From JBEKCP01 sp050014815 (GTDB taxonomy: Bacteria > Planctomycetota > Planctomycetia > Pirellulales > Thermoguttaceae), in contig JBEKCP010000226.1 of the NCBI GenBank assembly GCA_050014815.1, positions 1 to 8,747 of the forward strand: 8,747 bases of DNA, given 5' to 3'. Numbering within the stretch: position 1 is the first letter of the stretch; each line of letters starts with the position of its first letter. Positions 1-7,609 of the stretch are shown here, one piece after another. The position numbers were made by a program, and so were the translations under genes. The notes beneath the pieces are model-generated. The model had not been told where the DNA came from, did no database searches, and worked only from the letters and a program-made list of their open reading frames with translations.

Positions 1-18
1 GGCCTTGGATTCATAGAA

Positions 19-39
19 GTCCCGCCCGGCAGGCGGGAC
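19..39. repeat. Short GC-rich inverted repeat just after the fusion-protein stop codon
   Basis: Eight-base arms GTCCCGCC (19-26) and GGCGGGAC (32-39) surround a 5-base loop. On the minus strand the hairpin begins at the base directly after the TAG stop of the fusion-protein gene. No T-run follows, so it is not a convincing intrinsic terminator. It resembles the dispersed GTCCCGCC-type palindromes I associate with planctomycete intergenic regions, which is recognition rather than a search result. Confidence 0.55.
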
Positions 40-1257
40 CTACTTCCGCTCGGGGGGCGCCTCCGCCTCTCCGACGGCCATGGGTATCTGCTTGGGCCGG
101 ACCGTCACGCCGGTGCCCGTGATGCGTTGCAGCCCGTCGACGACGACCCAATCATCGGCAGTCAACCCCTCCCGATCCTCGGCGCTGGTGCGCTCCTTCA
201 CCACCCGCAGGCCGTCGTCCTCGATGGCCCCCAGTCGGACCCGGCGGTAGGTCACCTTGTTGTCCTGATCGATCACGTAGACGGAGTCCTTGTCCTGGTC
301 GGTCTTGACGGCCCGCTGGGAAATGAGGATGGCCTGGTGCGGCAGCCCGACGGGGAGCCGCACCTTGGCGTACAGTCCGGGGGACAAGAGCCGGTCGGGA
401 TTGGGGAAGACGCCCCGCACGCGGAGCGTTCCCTGCATGGGGTCCACGGCGTTGTCCACGAAGTTGATGATTCCTTTATGGGGAAATCCGTGCTCGTCCT
501 TCAATTGGAGATAGACCGGCATCTCGGCCTCCCGCGAGGACTTCACCTTGCCCGCGAGGATCAACCGCCGGATGTGCAGCATCGTCCCCTCGTCGACGTC
601 GAAATAGGCGTACATCGGATCGCGCTGGACGATGGTGGTCAGGACCGTGACGTCGGCCGTGATCAGGTTGCCCGGATCGACGAGCCGGCGGCTGACCTGG
701 CCGTCGAAGGGCGCGGAGATCAGGGTGAAATCGACGTTCAGCTTCGCCGAGTCGCGGACGGCCTCGGCCGTCTTCACCGCGGCGGCGGCCGAGTCCCGGT
801 CGCCTTTGGCCAGGTCGTAGTCCGACTGGGCGATCGCATGTTTCTTCAACAACTCGTCCGCCCGCGTGTAGTCCCGCTGCGTTCGGTCCAGGAGGGCCCG
901 GGCCTGCGCCAGCAGGGCCTCCGACCGGTTCAACTCGGCCTCGTAAACCCGCGGATCGATCTTGAACAGCGGCTCGTCTTTCTTGACGTCGTACCCCTCC
1001 CGGTTCTCGAAGAAGTGTTTGTCGAGATAGCCGGTCACATGGGCGCGTAATTGCACCGTATTGACCGCGTCGGTCTTCCCGTCGAAGTCCTTGTAGTCAG
1101 TCACGGTTCGGACGATCGGTTGAGCCACGATGACCTCGGGCACTTCCGCCTGGCCTCCGGGGCCGCCCGGGGCGGTCTGGGCCGGCGCCCGGGCCCCGCA
1201 ACCCCAACTCGCCGCACAGAGCAGCAACACGCCTATCACAATGACGTTCTTCTTCAT
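40..1257 (-). CDS. RND efflux periplasmic adaptor (HlyD/AcrA-type membrane fusion protein), putative lipoprotein
   Basis: Periplasmic adaptor of a tripartite efflux pump, linking an inner-membrane RND transporter to an outer-membrane channel. The protein of 405 residues has a basic start (MKKN), a hydrophobic segment and a Cys at residue 20 in SWGC, a poor but possible lipobox. A lipoyl/barrel-sandwich half with VTGYLDK at about 75 leads to an alpha-helical hairpin (about 105-170, rich in Ala, Leu and Arg). The second lipoyl half carries LISAPFDGQVSRR, the family hallmark. Beta-barrel and membrane-proximal domains follow, with SPGLYAKVRLPVG at about 300. An upstream ATG at 1269 is in frame, but I chose 1257 because GAGGA lies 5 bases before it and overlaps the upstream alternative. 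The partner pump is expected beyond the left edge. AcrA-like features argue against pairing with the ABC unit elsewhere in this window. The substrate is unknown. Confidence 0.9.
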   Translation of the reverse strand: MKKNVIVIGVLLLCAASWGCGARAPAQTAPGGPGGQAEVPEVIVAQPIVRTVTDYKDFDGKTDAVNTVQLRAHVTGYLDKHFFENREGYDVKKDEPLFKIDPRVYEAELNRSEALLAQARALLDRTQRDYTRADELLKKHAIAQSDYDLAKGDRDSAAAAVKTAEAVRDSAKLNVDFTLISAPFDGQVSRRLVDPGNLITADVTVLTTIVQRDPMYAYFDVDEGTMLHIRRLILAGKVKSSREAEMPVYLQLKDEHGFPHKGIINFVDNAVDPMQGTLRVRGVFPNPDRLLSPGLYAKVRLPVGLPHQAILISQRAVKTDQDKDSVYVIDQDNKVTYRRVRLGAIEDDGLRVVKERTSAEDREGLTADDWVVVDGLQRITGTGVTVRPKQIPMAVGEAEAPPERK

Positions 1258-1261
1258 GCAA

Positions 1262-1266
1262 GTCCT
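1262..1266 (-). promoter_or_regulatory. Ribosome binding site that decides the fusion-protein start
   Basis: GAGGA on the minus strand, 5 bases before the ATG at 1257. It lies inside the four extra codons that would be translated from the ATG at 1269, so the downstream start is preferred. Confidence 0.6.
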
Positions 1267-1296
1267 CATGCCGGTCTTAGTAGGGTGGCTGGATTA

Positions 1297-1357
1297 TCGC
1301 CTTTCGCTCCGCGAAAGTAGCGGTCGGTCCACGCTACTTTCGCGGAGCGAAAGGCGA
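1297..1357. repeat. Perfect 26-bp inverted repeat (REP-like hairpin) in the fusion-protein leader
   Basis: Arms at 1297-1322 and 1332-1357 are exact reverse complements around a 9-base loop. Each arm contains TTTCGCTCCGCGAAAGTAG, itself partly self-complementary (TTTCGC...GCGAAA). It sits 40 bases upstream of the ATG at 1257 and downstream of the candidate promoter, so it would be transcribed as a very stable hairpin in the leader. The motif resembles a dispersed planctomycete repeat family; that attribution is from memory. Confidence 0.85.
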
Positions 1358-1487
1358 CACAAGGCTTTCCGCAACAGAAACTGCTTAGCAAGTGTACGAT
1401 TCAGTCGGGAAGGATTCAGGTGTGCTGACAGGGAAAGATCGAGCGGGGTTACAAACTCCTCAATGTCACCGTACTATTAATATAGTT

Positions 1488-1516
1488 AAACTAATTGGCC
1501 GCGGCAAGCGTGTCAA
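1488..1516 (-). promoter_or_regulatory. Candidate sigma70-type promoter for the fusion-protein operon
   Basis: On the minus strand a perfect TTGACA (1516-1511) is followed, after 17 bases, by TAGTTT (1493-1488), a weak -10. The region just downstream is AT-rich and contains the small dyad ACTAT-TAAT-ATAGT (1473-1486), which could hold an operator. It would give a leader of roughly 220 bases that includes the 1297-1357 hairpin. The -35 is strong and the -10 poor, so this is a candidate only. Confidence 0.35.
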
Positions 1517-1568
1517 CGGAATAGAAGGCACAACCGGACCGAAATACCACTAAATGGTGGTGCGACCA

Positions 1569-1637
1569 GACACCAGCCCGAAGCGCAAGCGAGGGATGGG
1601 CAACGAGTTGCCCTCGCTTGCGCTTCGGGCTAGTGTC
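1569..1637. repeat. Palindromic repeat, family A copy 1 (AGCCCGAAGCGC type)
   Basis: Arms 1575-1595 and 1611-1631 are perfect 21-base reverse complements (the left arm starts AGCCCGAAGCGC and ends GCGAGGG), with a 15-base loop. Extending outward to 1569 and 1637 adds six positions with one mismatch. The same core recurs at 6540-6596 and 8715-8735. Confidence 0.85.
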
Positions 1638-1843
1638 GAACACACCGCCTCCGACTAGCGTTCCGATGAGTGGTCCGGTCTGGCCCTTGGACCTGCAAAT
1701 CGCCGACGCTTGCTTGCGTTACCCATGTTGCCTAGTTAAGATCAAGAAGGTTAGGCCCCGCAAGGAGTACGTGCCGCGTTTGTTGGCCCACTCGACGCTC
1801 CCACTGCCCCGCGCCTTGTGCGGCCGGTGGGGGCGTACCGGTC

Positions 1844-1864
1844 TATAGTCCTGTTCCAGGAGAG
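1844..1864 (+). promoter_or_regulatory. TATAGT hexamer and strong ribosome binding site before the DUF1598 gene
   Basis: AGGAGAG (1858-1864) sits 7 bases before the ATG at 1872 and fixes that start over an in-frame ATG at 1818 that lacks such a site. TATAGT (1844-1849) could be a -10 giving a very short leader. No good -35 lies 16-18 bases upstream, so the promoter part is weak. Confidence 0.45.
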
Positions 1865-1871
1865 CATACCC

Positions 1872-3221
1872 ATGTATTATCGAGTCCCCGGCGTCCGGGC
1901 GGTTCTCGTGATGGCGATTCTCGCCGTGCTGGCGGCGGGGCCATCGAAGGTGCTGGCGCAAGCCGGCGTGGCCGTCGATGCCGAGGGCGTCCTGCGGCTG
2001 AAAATGTCCGCCGACCCCGGCGGACGGCTCGCCAAGGAACACGCCGTCGCCGCCCGCGCCACGTTGGCCTCAAAGGCGGCCACCCCCAGCAAGCTCCGGA
2101 AGATTTCACTCAAGCACCTGGAACAGGTCATCCTTGAGAAACAGGGCGTGCTCGGCGATGAGGTCCGCAACCTGGCCGGCCTGCTCCGCGTCCGCTACGT
2201 CTTCTACTACCCCGACAGCCAGGACATCGTGCTGGCCGGGCCCGCCGAGGGCTGGCGGACCGACGCCTTCGGCCGCGTCGTGGGGATCGAGAGCGGGCGA
2301 CCGGTCGTGCTCTTGGAGGACCTGGCCGTCGCGTTGCGGACCTTCGCCCCCGCCGGCCCCGCGAGCAGGCTCGTCGGCTGCTCGATCGATCCTACCCAGG
2401 AGGGCCTGGCCGCCATGCAGCGGTTCCTCGCCAGCATTCACCCGACCCCCGGCGACGTACAGATGATCGTCAACGGCCTGCGGACCAGTCTCGGCCTGCA
2501 GACGATCAGCGTCTTCGGCGTGTCGCCCAAGACGCATTTCGCCCAGGTCATGGTCGAGGCCGATTACCGAATGAAGCTGATCGGCATCGGCCTGGAGAAG
2601 CCGCCGGTCCGGCTGGTGAGCTACGTGGATCGGGCCACGCCTTCGCAGGTCAGCCGCAACGCCCTGGCCCGCTGGTTCTTCACCCCCGACTACCAGTGCG
2701 TCCGCACCACCGGCGACGGCCTGGCGATGGAACTGGTGGGCGACGGCGTCAAGGTGGTCGGCGCCGATGAGGTAGTCGGCGCCGGCGGCCAGCGCCAGTC
2801 GTCCGGGCAGGCGGACGCGGCCAGCCATGCGTTCGTGGCCAGCTTTACGAAGGTCTATTCCGAGCTGGCCGACAAGTCGCCCGTCTTCGCCCAACTCCGC
2901 AATCAGATCGACCTGTTGGTCGCGGCCGCGTACCTGCACGACCAGAATCTCTACGCCAAGGCCGGCTGGAAGATGGAAGTGCTGGGCGACGAGAAGGTCG
3001 TGCCGGTGGAGACCCAGAACGCGCCGAAGCAGGTATCGACCGCGGTCAATGCCCTCTGGAAGGGCCATCACCTGATGACGCCGGTCGGCGGCGGCGTGCA
3101 GATCGCGGCCCAGACGGCCCTATCGTCCGAGAACCTCCTCCGCGACGAGGACGGCAAGGTGGCCAAAGTCCGCCGGCAGACCAGGATCGAGTTGGCCAAG
3201 GGCCAGTGGTGGTGGGACTGA
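1872..3221 (+). CDS. Secreted DUF1598 domain protein (planctomycete family of unknown function)
   Basis: A protein of 449 residues exported by a signal peptide. The N-terminus MYYRVPGVR is followed by a hydrophobic run to about residue 25, with likely cleavage after VLA, before QAG. The motifs I associate with DUF1598 follow in order: GVAVDAEGVLRLK just after the signal, RYVFYYPDSQDIVLAGPAEGW, GRPVVLLEDLAVALRTF and GCSIDPTQEGLAAMQRFL. The C-terminus is WWWD. No catalytic residues, transmembrane segments beyond the signal, or cofactor motifs are evident. The start at 1872 is chosen from a strong AGGAGAG site; starting at 1818 would put 18 non-signal-like residues in front. It is the only plus-strand gene and is not in an operon with its neighbours. 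The family name is recognition from memory and the biochemical role is unknown. It most likely acts in the periplasm or at the cell surface. Confidence 0.85.
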   Translation: MYYRVPGVRAVLVMAILAVLAAGPSKVLAQAGVAVDAEGVLRLKMSADPGGRLAKEHAVAARATLASKAATPSKLRKISLKHLEQVILEKQGVLGDEVRNLAGLLRVRYVFYYPDSQDIVLAGPAEGWRTDAFGRVVGIESGRPVVLLEDLAVALRTFAPAGPASRLVGCSIDPTQEGLAAMQRFLASIHPTPGDVQMIVNGLRTSLGLQTISVFGVSPKTHFAQVMVEADYRMKLIGIGLEKPPVRLVSYVDRATPSQVSRNALARWFFTPDYQCVRTTGDGLAMELVGDGVKVVGADEVVGAGGQRQSSGQADAASHAFVASFTKVYSELADKSPVFAQLRNQIDLLVAAAYLHDQNLYAKAGWKMEVLGDEKVVPVETQNAPKQVSTAVNALWKGHHLMTPVGGGVQIAAQTALSSENLLRDEDGKVAKVRRQTRIELAKGQWWWD

Positions 3222-3225
3222 TCCG

Positions 3226-3265
3226 TCTCCCCTCTCCCTCCGGGAGAGGGGCAGGGGGTGAGGGC
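3226..3265. repeat. CCCTCTCCC/GGGAGAGGG hairpin repeat after the DUF1598 gene
   Basis: Ten-base arms CCCCTCTCCC (3229-3238) and GGGAGAGGGG (3242-3251) close a 3-base loop, followed by GCAGGGGGTGAGGG. It begins eight bases after the DUF1598 stop codon. This unit is a widespread dispersed repeat in many high-GC genomes. It could act as a terminator-like stem or stabilise the 3' end, but there is no T-run. Confidence 0.7.
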
Positions 3266-3304
3266 TCGTCGGCGGCAGACTTGGCCCGTTTTCAACGGTC
3301 TCCG

Positions 3305-3338
3305 TACTCAGTACTGAGTACTCAGTACCCGGTACTCC
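3305..3338. repeat. Tandem GTACTGAGTAC palindromes
   Basis: Two overlapping perfect palindromes are present: TACTCAGTACTGAGTA (3305-3320) and GTACTGAGTACTCAGTAC (3311-3328). A degenerate unit, CCGGTACTCC, follows. The block lies in the short gap between the convergent ends of the DUF1598 gene and the 3396-3953 gene. It looks like another dispersed intergenic repeat family; I see no coding or regulatory role. Confidence 0.7.
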
Positions 3339-3395
3339 GTGGCGGCGGGTCGTGTGCCCGACTTCTTCCACAAAGCAAGCCAGCGAGCCCAACCC

Positions 3396-3953
3396 CTATC
3401 GCTCAGCCATGGTTACCCTTGCCGGTCGGGCATTCAACTCCGGGTCTTGATACCACGACGGGATGCTCTGGACCAACCTATCTGCTTCCTGGCCGCGCAA
3501 CTGGTGGCATGATCCCGCCTTGTCAACGACCGCCACAATCCTTTCTGTTCCCAACGGCAGAAGCTGGTCCTGGACGCGCAGGTATCGGCCGTCCTCCTCG
3601 ACGCGCAACAGCTTGCCGTGAAAGTAAAATGTGGCTGTGCCGCGGCTTGGCTCATACGTCCTCAAGGACTCGATGCCGCTGGCCCCGCCTGTCCACCCCT
3701 CACCGTAACCTCTCCAGAAGGCTGGCAGTGTGCCGTGCGTGCCCGCATACGTGAACCCGGACGCAACAGCTTCGTCTCCGTCCATGCCTTCGTAGACAAC
3801 CATGAATCGTTCAGTGAATACGATGCCAGTGCCGGCGTCGATTCCGCACTTCATCGGCATCGATTTGAACGGCGTTCCAGTGCCCATGCACGCGAGTACC
3901 ACCAGGACGGCGGTCGCTACTCCCAGGAAGTATCCAAGGACGAGCTTCTTCAT
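3396..3953 (-). CDS. Hypothetical exported protein, putative lipoprotein
   Basis: I do not recognise this 185-residue protein. It starts MKKL, has a hydrophobic segment to about residue 20, and carries a lipobox-like VLAC with Cys22. That fits a lipoprotein or a membrane-anchored exported protein. The mature part has Cys36 (KCGID), an aromatic- and glycine-rich centre (FWRGYGEGWTGG, about 79-90) and short alternating segments such as TATFYFHGKLLRVEEDGRYL that suggest a beta-rich fold. One further Cys lies in GSCHQL. The start is supported by GAGGA 7 bases upstream. It lies 107 bases after the ArsR gene on the same strand, so it could be the last gene of that transcript or stand alone. Nothing in its sequence ties it to metal handling. 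Confidence 0.7.
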   Translation of the reverse strand: MKKLVLGYFLGVATAVLVVLACMGTGTPFKSMPMKCGIDAGTGIVFTERFMVVYEGMDGDEAVASGFTYAGTHGTLPAFWRGYGEGWTGGASGIESLRTYEPSRGTATFYFHGKLLRVEEDGRYLRVQDQLLPLGTERIVAVVDKAGSCHQLRGQEADRLVQSIPSWYQDPELNARPARVTMAER

Positions 3954-4060
3954 AATTCAATCCTCGTGTGGACCGACAATGATAATGATTGCGTCTCGTC
4001 GTCTATGCCATGGGCAGGTAGTCTGCCCAGCTTCTTTCCCGACGTGCCGACCGGCCCGCA

Positions 4061-4504
4061 TCACGCCGACGGGCAGCAGCCGCCCGATTTTTCGATCTTG
4101 GCGGCGCGAGCACCGTCCGTCTTCAACTGGGGCACCTCGCTGAAGCAGTTTCCGAGGCACTCCAACAACTTCTCGTGGAACAACGTCGTCGCCGAGGCGA
4201 GCGAGTAGTGGCTCCATAGCCCCGACTTGCGGACCACCACCAGGCCCGCCTTCCGCAGGTAGGCCAGGTGCCGGGAGATCCGCGGCTGCGGGGCGCGAAG
4301 GATCGCCACGATGTCTCCCACGCAGAGTTCCCTGCCGAGCAAGAGGTGCAGGATCCGCAGCCGGGTCTGATCGGCGAATGCCCGAAAGACCAGGTCGGTG
4401 CCGCCCAGCGGCTTCAACTTGCGAGCCGCGGCGGTACTCGCATGATTGGCGCAGTTCCCCGCGCAAGACCGCGACTTTGCGGCAGTGCCGTGCGTCCCGT
4501 CCAT
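4061..4504 (-). CDS. ArsR/SmtB-family metal- or thiol-responsive transcriptional repressor with cysteine-bearing ends
   Basis: Dimeric winged-helix repressor of 147 residues, cytoplasmic. The core runs FRAFADQTRLRILHLL (about 40-55), then ELCVGDI (59-65) at the site of the ArsR metal motif ELCVCDL, then the recognition helix APQPRISRHLAYLRKAGLV (71-89) and the wing VRKSGLWSHYSLA. Of the two adjacent Cys of classical ArsR only Cys61 is kept; the second is Gly63. Other possible ligands are Cys14, Cys18 and His21 in the N-terminal arm (SCAGNCANH), Cys116 and Cys120, and a terminal pair Cys143-Cys144 (GGCCPSA). A Cys-based sensor of a thiophilic metal or metalloid is therefore likely, but which one cannot be read. 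The start at 4504 has AGGAG 6 bases upstream. It lies 49 bases after the ATPase gene and is best read as the feedback regulator of the upstream cluster. Confidence 0.88.
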   Translation of the reverse strand: MDGTHGTAAKSRSCAGNCANHASTAAARKLKPLGGTDLVFRAFADQTRLRILHLLLGRELCVGDIVAILRAPQPRISRHLAYLRKAGLVVVRKSGLWSHYSLASATTLFHEKLLECLGNCFSEVPQLKTDGARAAKIEKSGGCCPSA

Positions 4505-4553
4505 GGCGTACTCCTAATCAGTTTGTGCAGTTCCGTCAAGCCGCGATGGGCCG

Positions 4554-5267
<714 letters not shown>

Positions 5268-5270
5268 GGA

Positions 5271-6482
5271 TCAGACCTCCTGGAAAGTGGCACAAGGGTC
5301 GAGCCGGGCGGCACGCCGGGCCGGGAAGTAACTGGCCACTAGCGCCAGCGCCACGGAGACGCCAATCGCCAGCAGGGCCAACATTGGCATGGGCAGCACA
5401 ATGACGCCCGCCAGCTTGGGGCCGAGGACGACGGCCAGGATCGTGCCCAGCACGTAGCCGCCAACTCCGCCGGCAACCCCGAGGATCAATGCCTTGAGCA
5501 AGAATATCCTGAGCACCAGGCCGGAATTGGCCCCCAGGGCCATCAGGGTGCCGATTTCCCGTCGCCGCTCGAAAACGTTGGCGTACATATAATTGGCGAT
5601 GCTCGCACCGCCCACGAAGACGATAATGATCAAGAACATGAGCGAGAGGTTGGACATCATCCGGTTGATATTGATCTGCGAAGCCGCGATCTGGGCAACC
5701 GTGACCACCTTGGCGTCGGGCAGCAAATGATTGATCTTCTCGACCAGGCCCTTGGAAATCTCCTGGCAGCAGCCGATCACTTCGATGGCGTTGATGACCG
5801 GCCCCTTCTTCGACAACTCCTGGACGACGTGCAGGTGGGCGAAGATGCGGGAATCGTCCACGGTGCCGGTCTGCGGCAGCACGGCCGTGACGCTGAAGCG
5901 CCGGCCCAGCACGTCCAGCTTGTCGGCATCCTTGATCCCGAGCTTGGCCGCCACGTCGGCGCCCACGAGGACTTCGTTGTCTTCGAGGGTTTCGATGACT
6001 CGCTTGCGAGCCAGCGTCTTCTTGTCCTCCGATCCCATCATGCCGACCGAGGCGCCGCAGCCGATGGGGCGGGAGAAGATGCCCGCGCCGCCCCAGGCGG
6101 CCTTGGCCTGGAACTCGCTCTTGGGCAGGATGCCCGTGAGCGTAAAGGTCTTGCCCCCCAGTTCGACGGGAAGCGACAGCTTCGGCGAGATGTTGTCGAG
6201 TCCCGCCAGGTCCGACATTGCCAGCGTCGTGACGTATTCCTCGGGGATCGTCTCGCCCTGCATGTCGGCCGCGTAATAGTCTTGCAACGTGGATGACTTG
6301 GGGAGCACCAGCACGTTGGCCCCCAGGGAATCCATCTCGCGCGCTACGGCCATTTCGGAGTAGTGCGAGATGTTCTTGATCGATACGATCACCGTGATTC
6401 CCAGCAGGATCGCCAGGAAGCTGGTCAGCAGTTGGCTCTTGCGCTCGAAGATCTCGCGCAAGACGAGTGTTCGCAATCGCAT
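5271..6482 (-). CDS. FtsX/MacB-like ABC transporter permease
   Basis: Inner-membrane permease of 403 residues with the MacB/LolC layout. One transmembrane segment (about 18-36) is followed by a large extracytoplasmic domain (about 37-275), then three transmembrane segments (about 279-300, 325-353 and 363-384). The hallmark FERRREIGTLMALGA (304-318) and the C-terminal SYFPARRAARLDP are both present. Such permeases with a LolD-like ATPase usually drive mechanical work in the envelope or export of a substrate taken from the periplasmic side. Extracytoplasmic Cys142 (IGCGAS) and a Cys238-Cys239 pair (IGCCQE) are notable and fit a thiophilic ligand. The start has AGGAGA 8 bases upstream. The stop lies 3 bases before the ATPase ATG. 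No dedicated MacA-type adaptor is present in the cluster. Confidence 0.92.
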   Translation of the reverse strand: MRLRTLVLREIFERKSQLLTSFLAILLGITVIVSIKNISHYSEMAVAREMDSLGANVLVLPKSSTLQDYYAADMQGETIPEEYVTTLAMSDLAGLDNISPKLSLPVELGGKTFTLTGILPKSEFQAKAAWGGAGIFSRPIGCGASVGMMGSEDKKTLARKRVIETLEDNEVLVGADVAAKLGIKDADKLDVLGRRFSVTAVLPQTGTVDDSRIFAHLHVVQELSKKGPVINAIEVIGCCQEISKGLVEKINHLLPDAKVVTVAQIAASQININRMMSNLSLMFLIIIVFVGGASIANYMYANVFERRREIGTLMALGANSGLVLRIFLLKALILGVAGGVGGYVLGTILAVVLGPKLAGVIVLPMPMLALLAIGVSVALALVASYFPARRAARLDPCATFQEV

Positions 6483-6539
6483 GGTTTTGATCTCCTATTA
6501 TTCGTGGCTAGGGCAGCGCACGCCAGCATGCTCGACACC

Positions 6540-6596
6540 AGCCCGACGCGCCAGCGAGGGAGATCGGTGGCCAGTCCCTCGTTTGCGCGTCGGGCT
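6540..6596. repeat. Palindromic repeat, family A copy 2, between thioredoxin-fold and permease genes
   Basis: Arms 6540-6561 (starting AGCCCGACGCGC) and 6575-6596 match as reverse complements at 20 of 22 positions around a 13-base loop. It occupies most of the 138-base gap between the second thioredoxin-fold gene and the permease gene. It could attenuate or stabilise the operon transcript; it has no T-run. Confidence 0.85.
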
Positions 6597-6620
6597 AGCG
6601 TGTGCCCATGGTTCTCGGGG

Positions 6621-7412
6621 CTAGTGATGGCAGGCACAGCCGGCGCCGCAGCCGGATTGTGCCGCCTTGATCTTGGCATCCAGTTGCGCTGCGGTGACTT
6701 CCCCCGCATACGTTCCGACGACGGAGCCCGGCGGGGACATTACGACCGTAACCGGACCACTCGTCTGCGGATCGACCTGAAGGCTCTTGAGGAACGGGGC
6801 CTCGGCCGGGTCGCCGGCGTCCAGCGTGACGACTTCGGCGGATTTGGCGTACTGCGGGTAGGCAACAAAGTCCTTGATTCCTTGTTGTACGGAAACCTGC
6901 TTGACCTGTGGCGTTGTACGGTCCACGCACAGGAGCACCAGCTTGCGTTCCTGGAGGGCCTTCATGCAGTTGGCGCACCCCGGGCTGACGAACGCTTGCA
7001 GAAGCTGGTTCTCGTCGAACCGGCATGGAAAGCCCTTCGTAATGGCGCCGTTGGGGGCGATCGACAACACCAGCGGCATGGGCGCGCGATCGACGCCGTA
7101 GCGAGCCACGATCGGCTGCTCGGCCAGGTCCGCCGTCTGGATCTCCAGGGAGTCCGCCTTGTCCGTCGCCTTGGCCATGGCCGCTTGGAACACGCCGCGC
7201 ATAACGCGGCTCGCATAAGTGTCTTCCTTGTAGAAAAAGATGAACAGGTACTTGTTGTTCTTGGCCGCCTTTTCGAGGGCAGCCGCGCCCTGGCTGGCGA
7301 GAGCCGGGCGGGTCTCCACGACGGCCGGATCCGCTTGGACCGCGTGGGCCATCATCCCGAGTCCCATCGCTCCTATGAACAACGCAATCGCCGGTCGTGT
7401 CATTGTCAACAT
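6621..7412 (-). CDS. Exported thioredoxin-fold protein without classical CXXC, with Cys/His-rich C-terminal tail
   Basis: A 263-residue protein with a signal peptide (hydrophobic 8-21; likely cleavage after AHA or VQA). A thioredoxin-like domain follows: beta strand KYLFIFF (54-60), a helix in place of the WCGPC active site (KEDTYASRVMRGVF, no Cys), and a cis-proline strand APMPLVLSIAPNGAI (110-124). A second, weaker domain of similar shape begins KLVLLCVD (157-164) and includes GPVTVVMSPPGSVVG. The protein ends GCGAGCACHH, with Cys255, Cys259, Cys261 and two His, a likely metal-binding tail. Cys130 and a CANC (146-149) are also present. Strong similarity to the lipoprotein at 7610-8458 shows a duplication. 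The start at 7412 is favoured over Met4 because AGGAGAG lies 5 bases upstream. A ligand-binding or transfer role is inferred from the tail and context; ordinary disulfide exchange looks unlikely. Confidence 0.82.
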   Translation of the reverse strand: MLTMTRPAIALFIGAMGLGMMAHAVQADPAVVETRPALASQGAAALEKAAKNNKYLFIFFYKEDTYASRVMRGVFQAAMAKATDKADSLEIQTADLAEQPIVARYGVDRAPMPLVLSIAPNGAITKGFPCRFDENQLLQAFVSPGCANCMKALQERKLVLLCVDRTTPQVKQVSVQQGIKDFVAYPQYAKSAEVVTLDAGDPAEAPFLKSLQVDPQTSGPVTVVMSPPGSVVGTYAGEVTAAQLDAKIKAAQSGCGAGCACHH

Positions 7413-7459
7413 GCTTTCTCTCCTGGCAACGAGTCGTGAAACAGGAACCGTTTGTTTAC

Positions 7460-7476
7460 GGGAGGATTCCCCTCCC
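7460..7476. repeat. Small hairpin between the two thioredoxin-fold genes
   Basis: Six-base arms GGGAGG (7460-7465) and CCTCCC (7471-7476) surround a 5-base loop, 48 bases upstream of the ATG at 7412. There is no T-run on either strand, so I do not call a terminator. The rest of the 197-base gap (7413-7609) shows only the ribosome binding site of the downstream gene and no convincing internal promoter. Confidence 0.35.
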
Positions 7477-7609
7477 TGGTAATTGAAATCGCATTTCTAC
7501 CACATATTCGTCGTGGCGTATATGGCACCCAAGGCGGTTTTCTTCCGGTGGTGATTTTTCTGACAGGAGCGGCCGGGATGGCCAGAAAAAGGTGCATTTT
7601 CCGGGAAGT

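Larger units (their letters stand above)
1258..1871. other. 614-bp divergent intergenic region between fusion-protein and DUF1598 genes
   Basis: No reading frame here has coding character, a start with a ribosome binding site or a recognisable product. The region holds a perfect hairpin repeat (1297-1357), a candidate minus-strand promoter (1488-1516) in an AT-rich patch, a second palindromic repeat (1569-1637), and the leader of the rightward gene with TATAGT at 1844 and a ribosome binding site at 1858. In 1358-1487 and 1638-1840 I see nothing I can name. Confidence 0.6.

Noticed and set aside
127..1050. Long plus-strand open frame opposite the efflux adaptor gene.
   Set aside because: It is a high-GC shadow frame with no recognisable domain or start signal; the minus-strand frame encodes a clear HlyD/AcrA family protein.
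40..1257. Fusion protein as the MacA-type partner of the ABC permease.
   Set aside because: It lies in a separate transcript beyond an opposite-strand gene and has AcrA/MexA-like features, so an RND pump past the left edge is more likely.
2106..3071. Long minus-strand open frame opposite the DUF1598 gene.
   Set aside because: Its composition is shadow-like (His-, Gly- and Asp-rich), with no motif, while the plus strand carries family motifs and a signal peptide.
3980..3990. TGATAATGATT upstream of the 3396-3953 gene resembles part of a Fur box.
   Set aside because: Only one half matches well; the second half (GCGTCTC) breaks the dyad. A short AT-rich match of this length is weak evidence.
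4529..4535. TTGACG in the ATPase-ArsR gap (roughly this position, minus strand) as an internal ArsR promoter.
   Set aside because: The 17-base spacing leads to TAGGAG, which is the ribosome binding site and a poor -10. The 49-base gap fits co-transcription.
6363..7439. Long plus-strand open frame across permease and thioredoxin-fold genes.
   Set aside because: It spans two well-supported minus-strand genes and the repeat between them, and has no domain of its own.
7560..7609. Possible terminator after the lipoprotein gene.
   Set aside because: The GGCC-GGCC stem has only 4 bp and no T-run follows on the minus strand.
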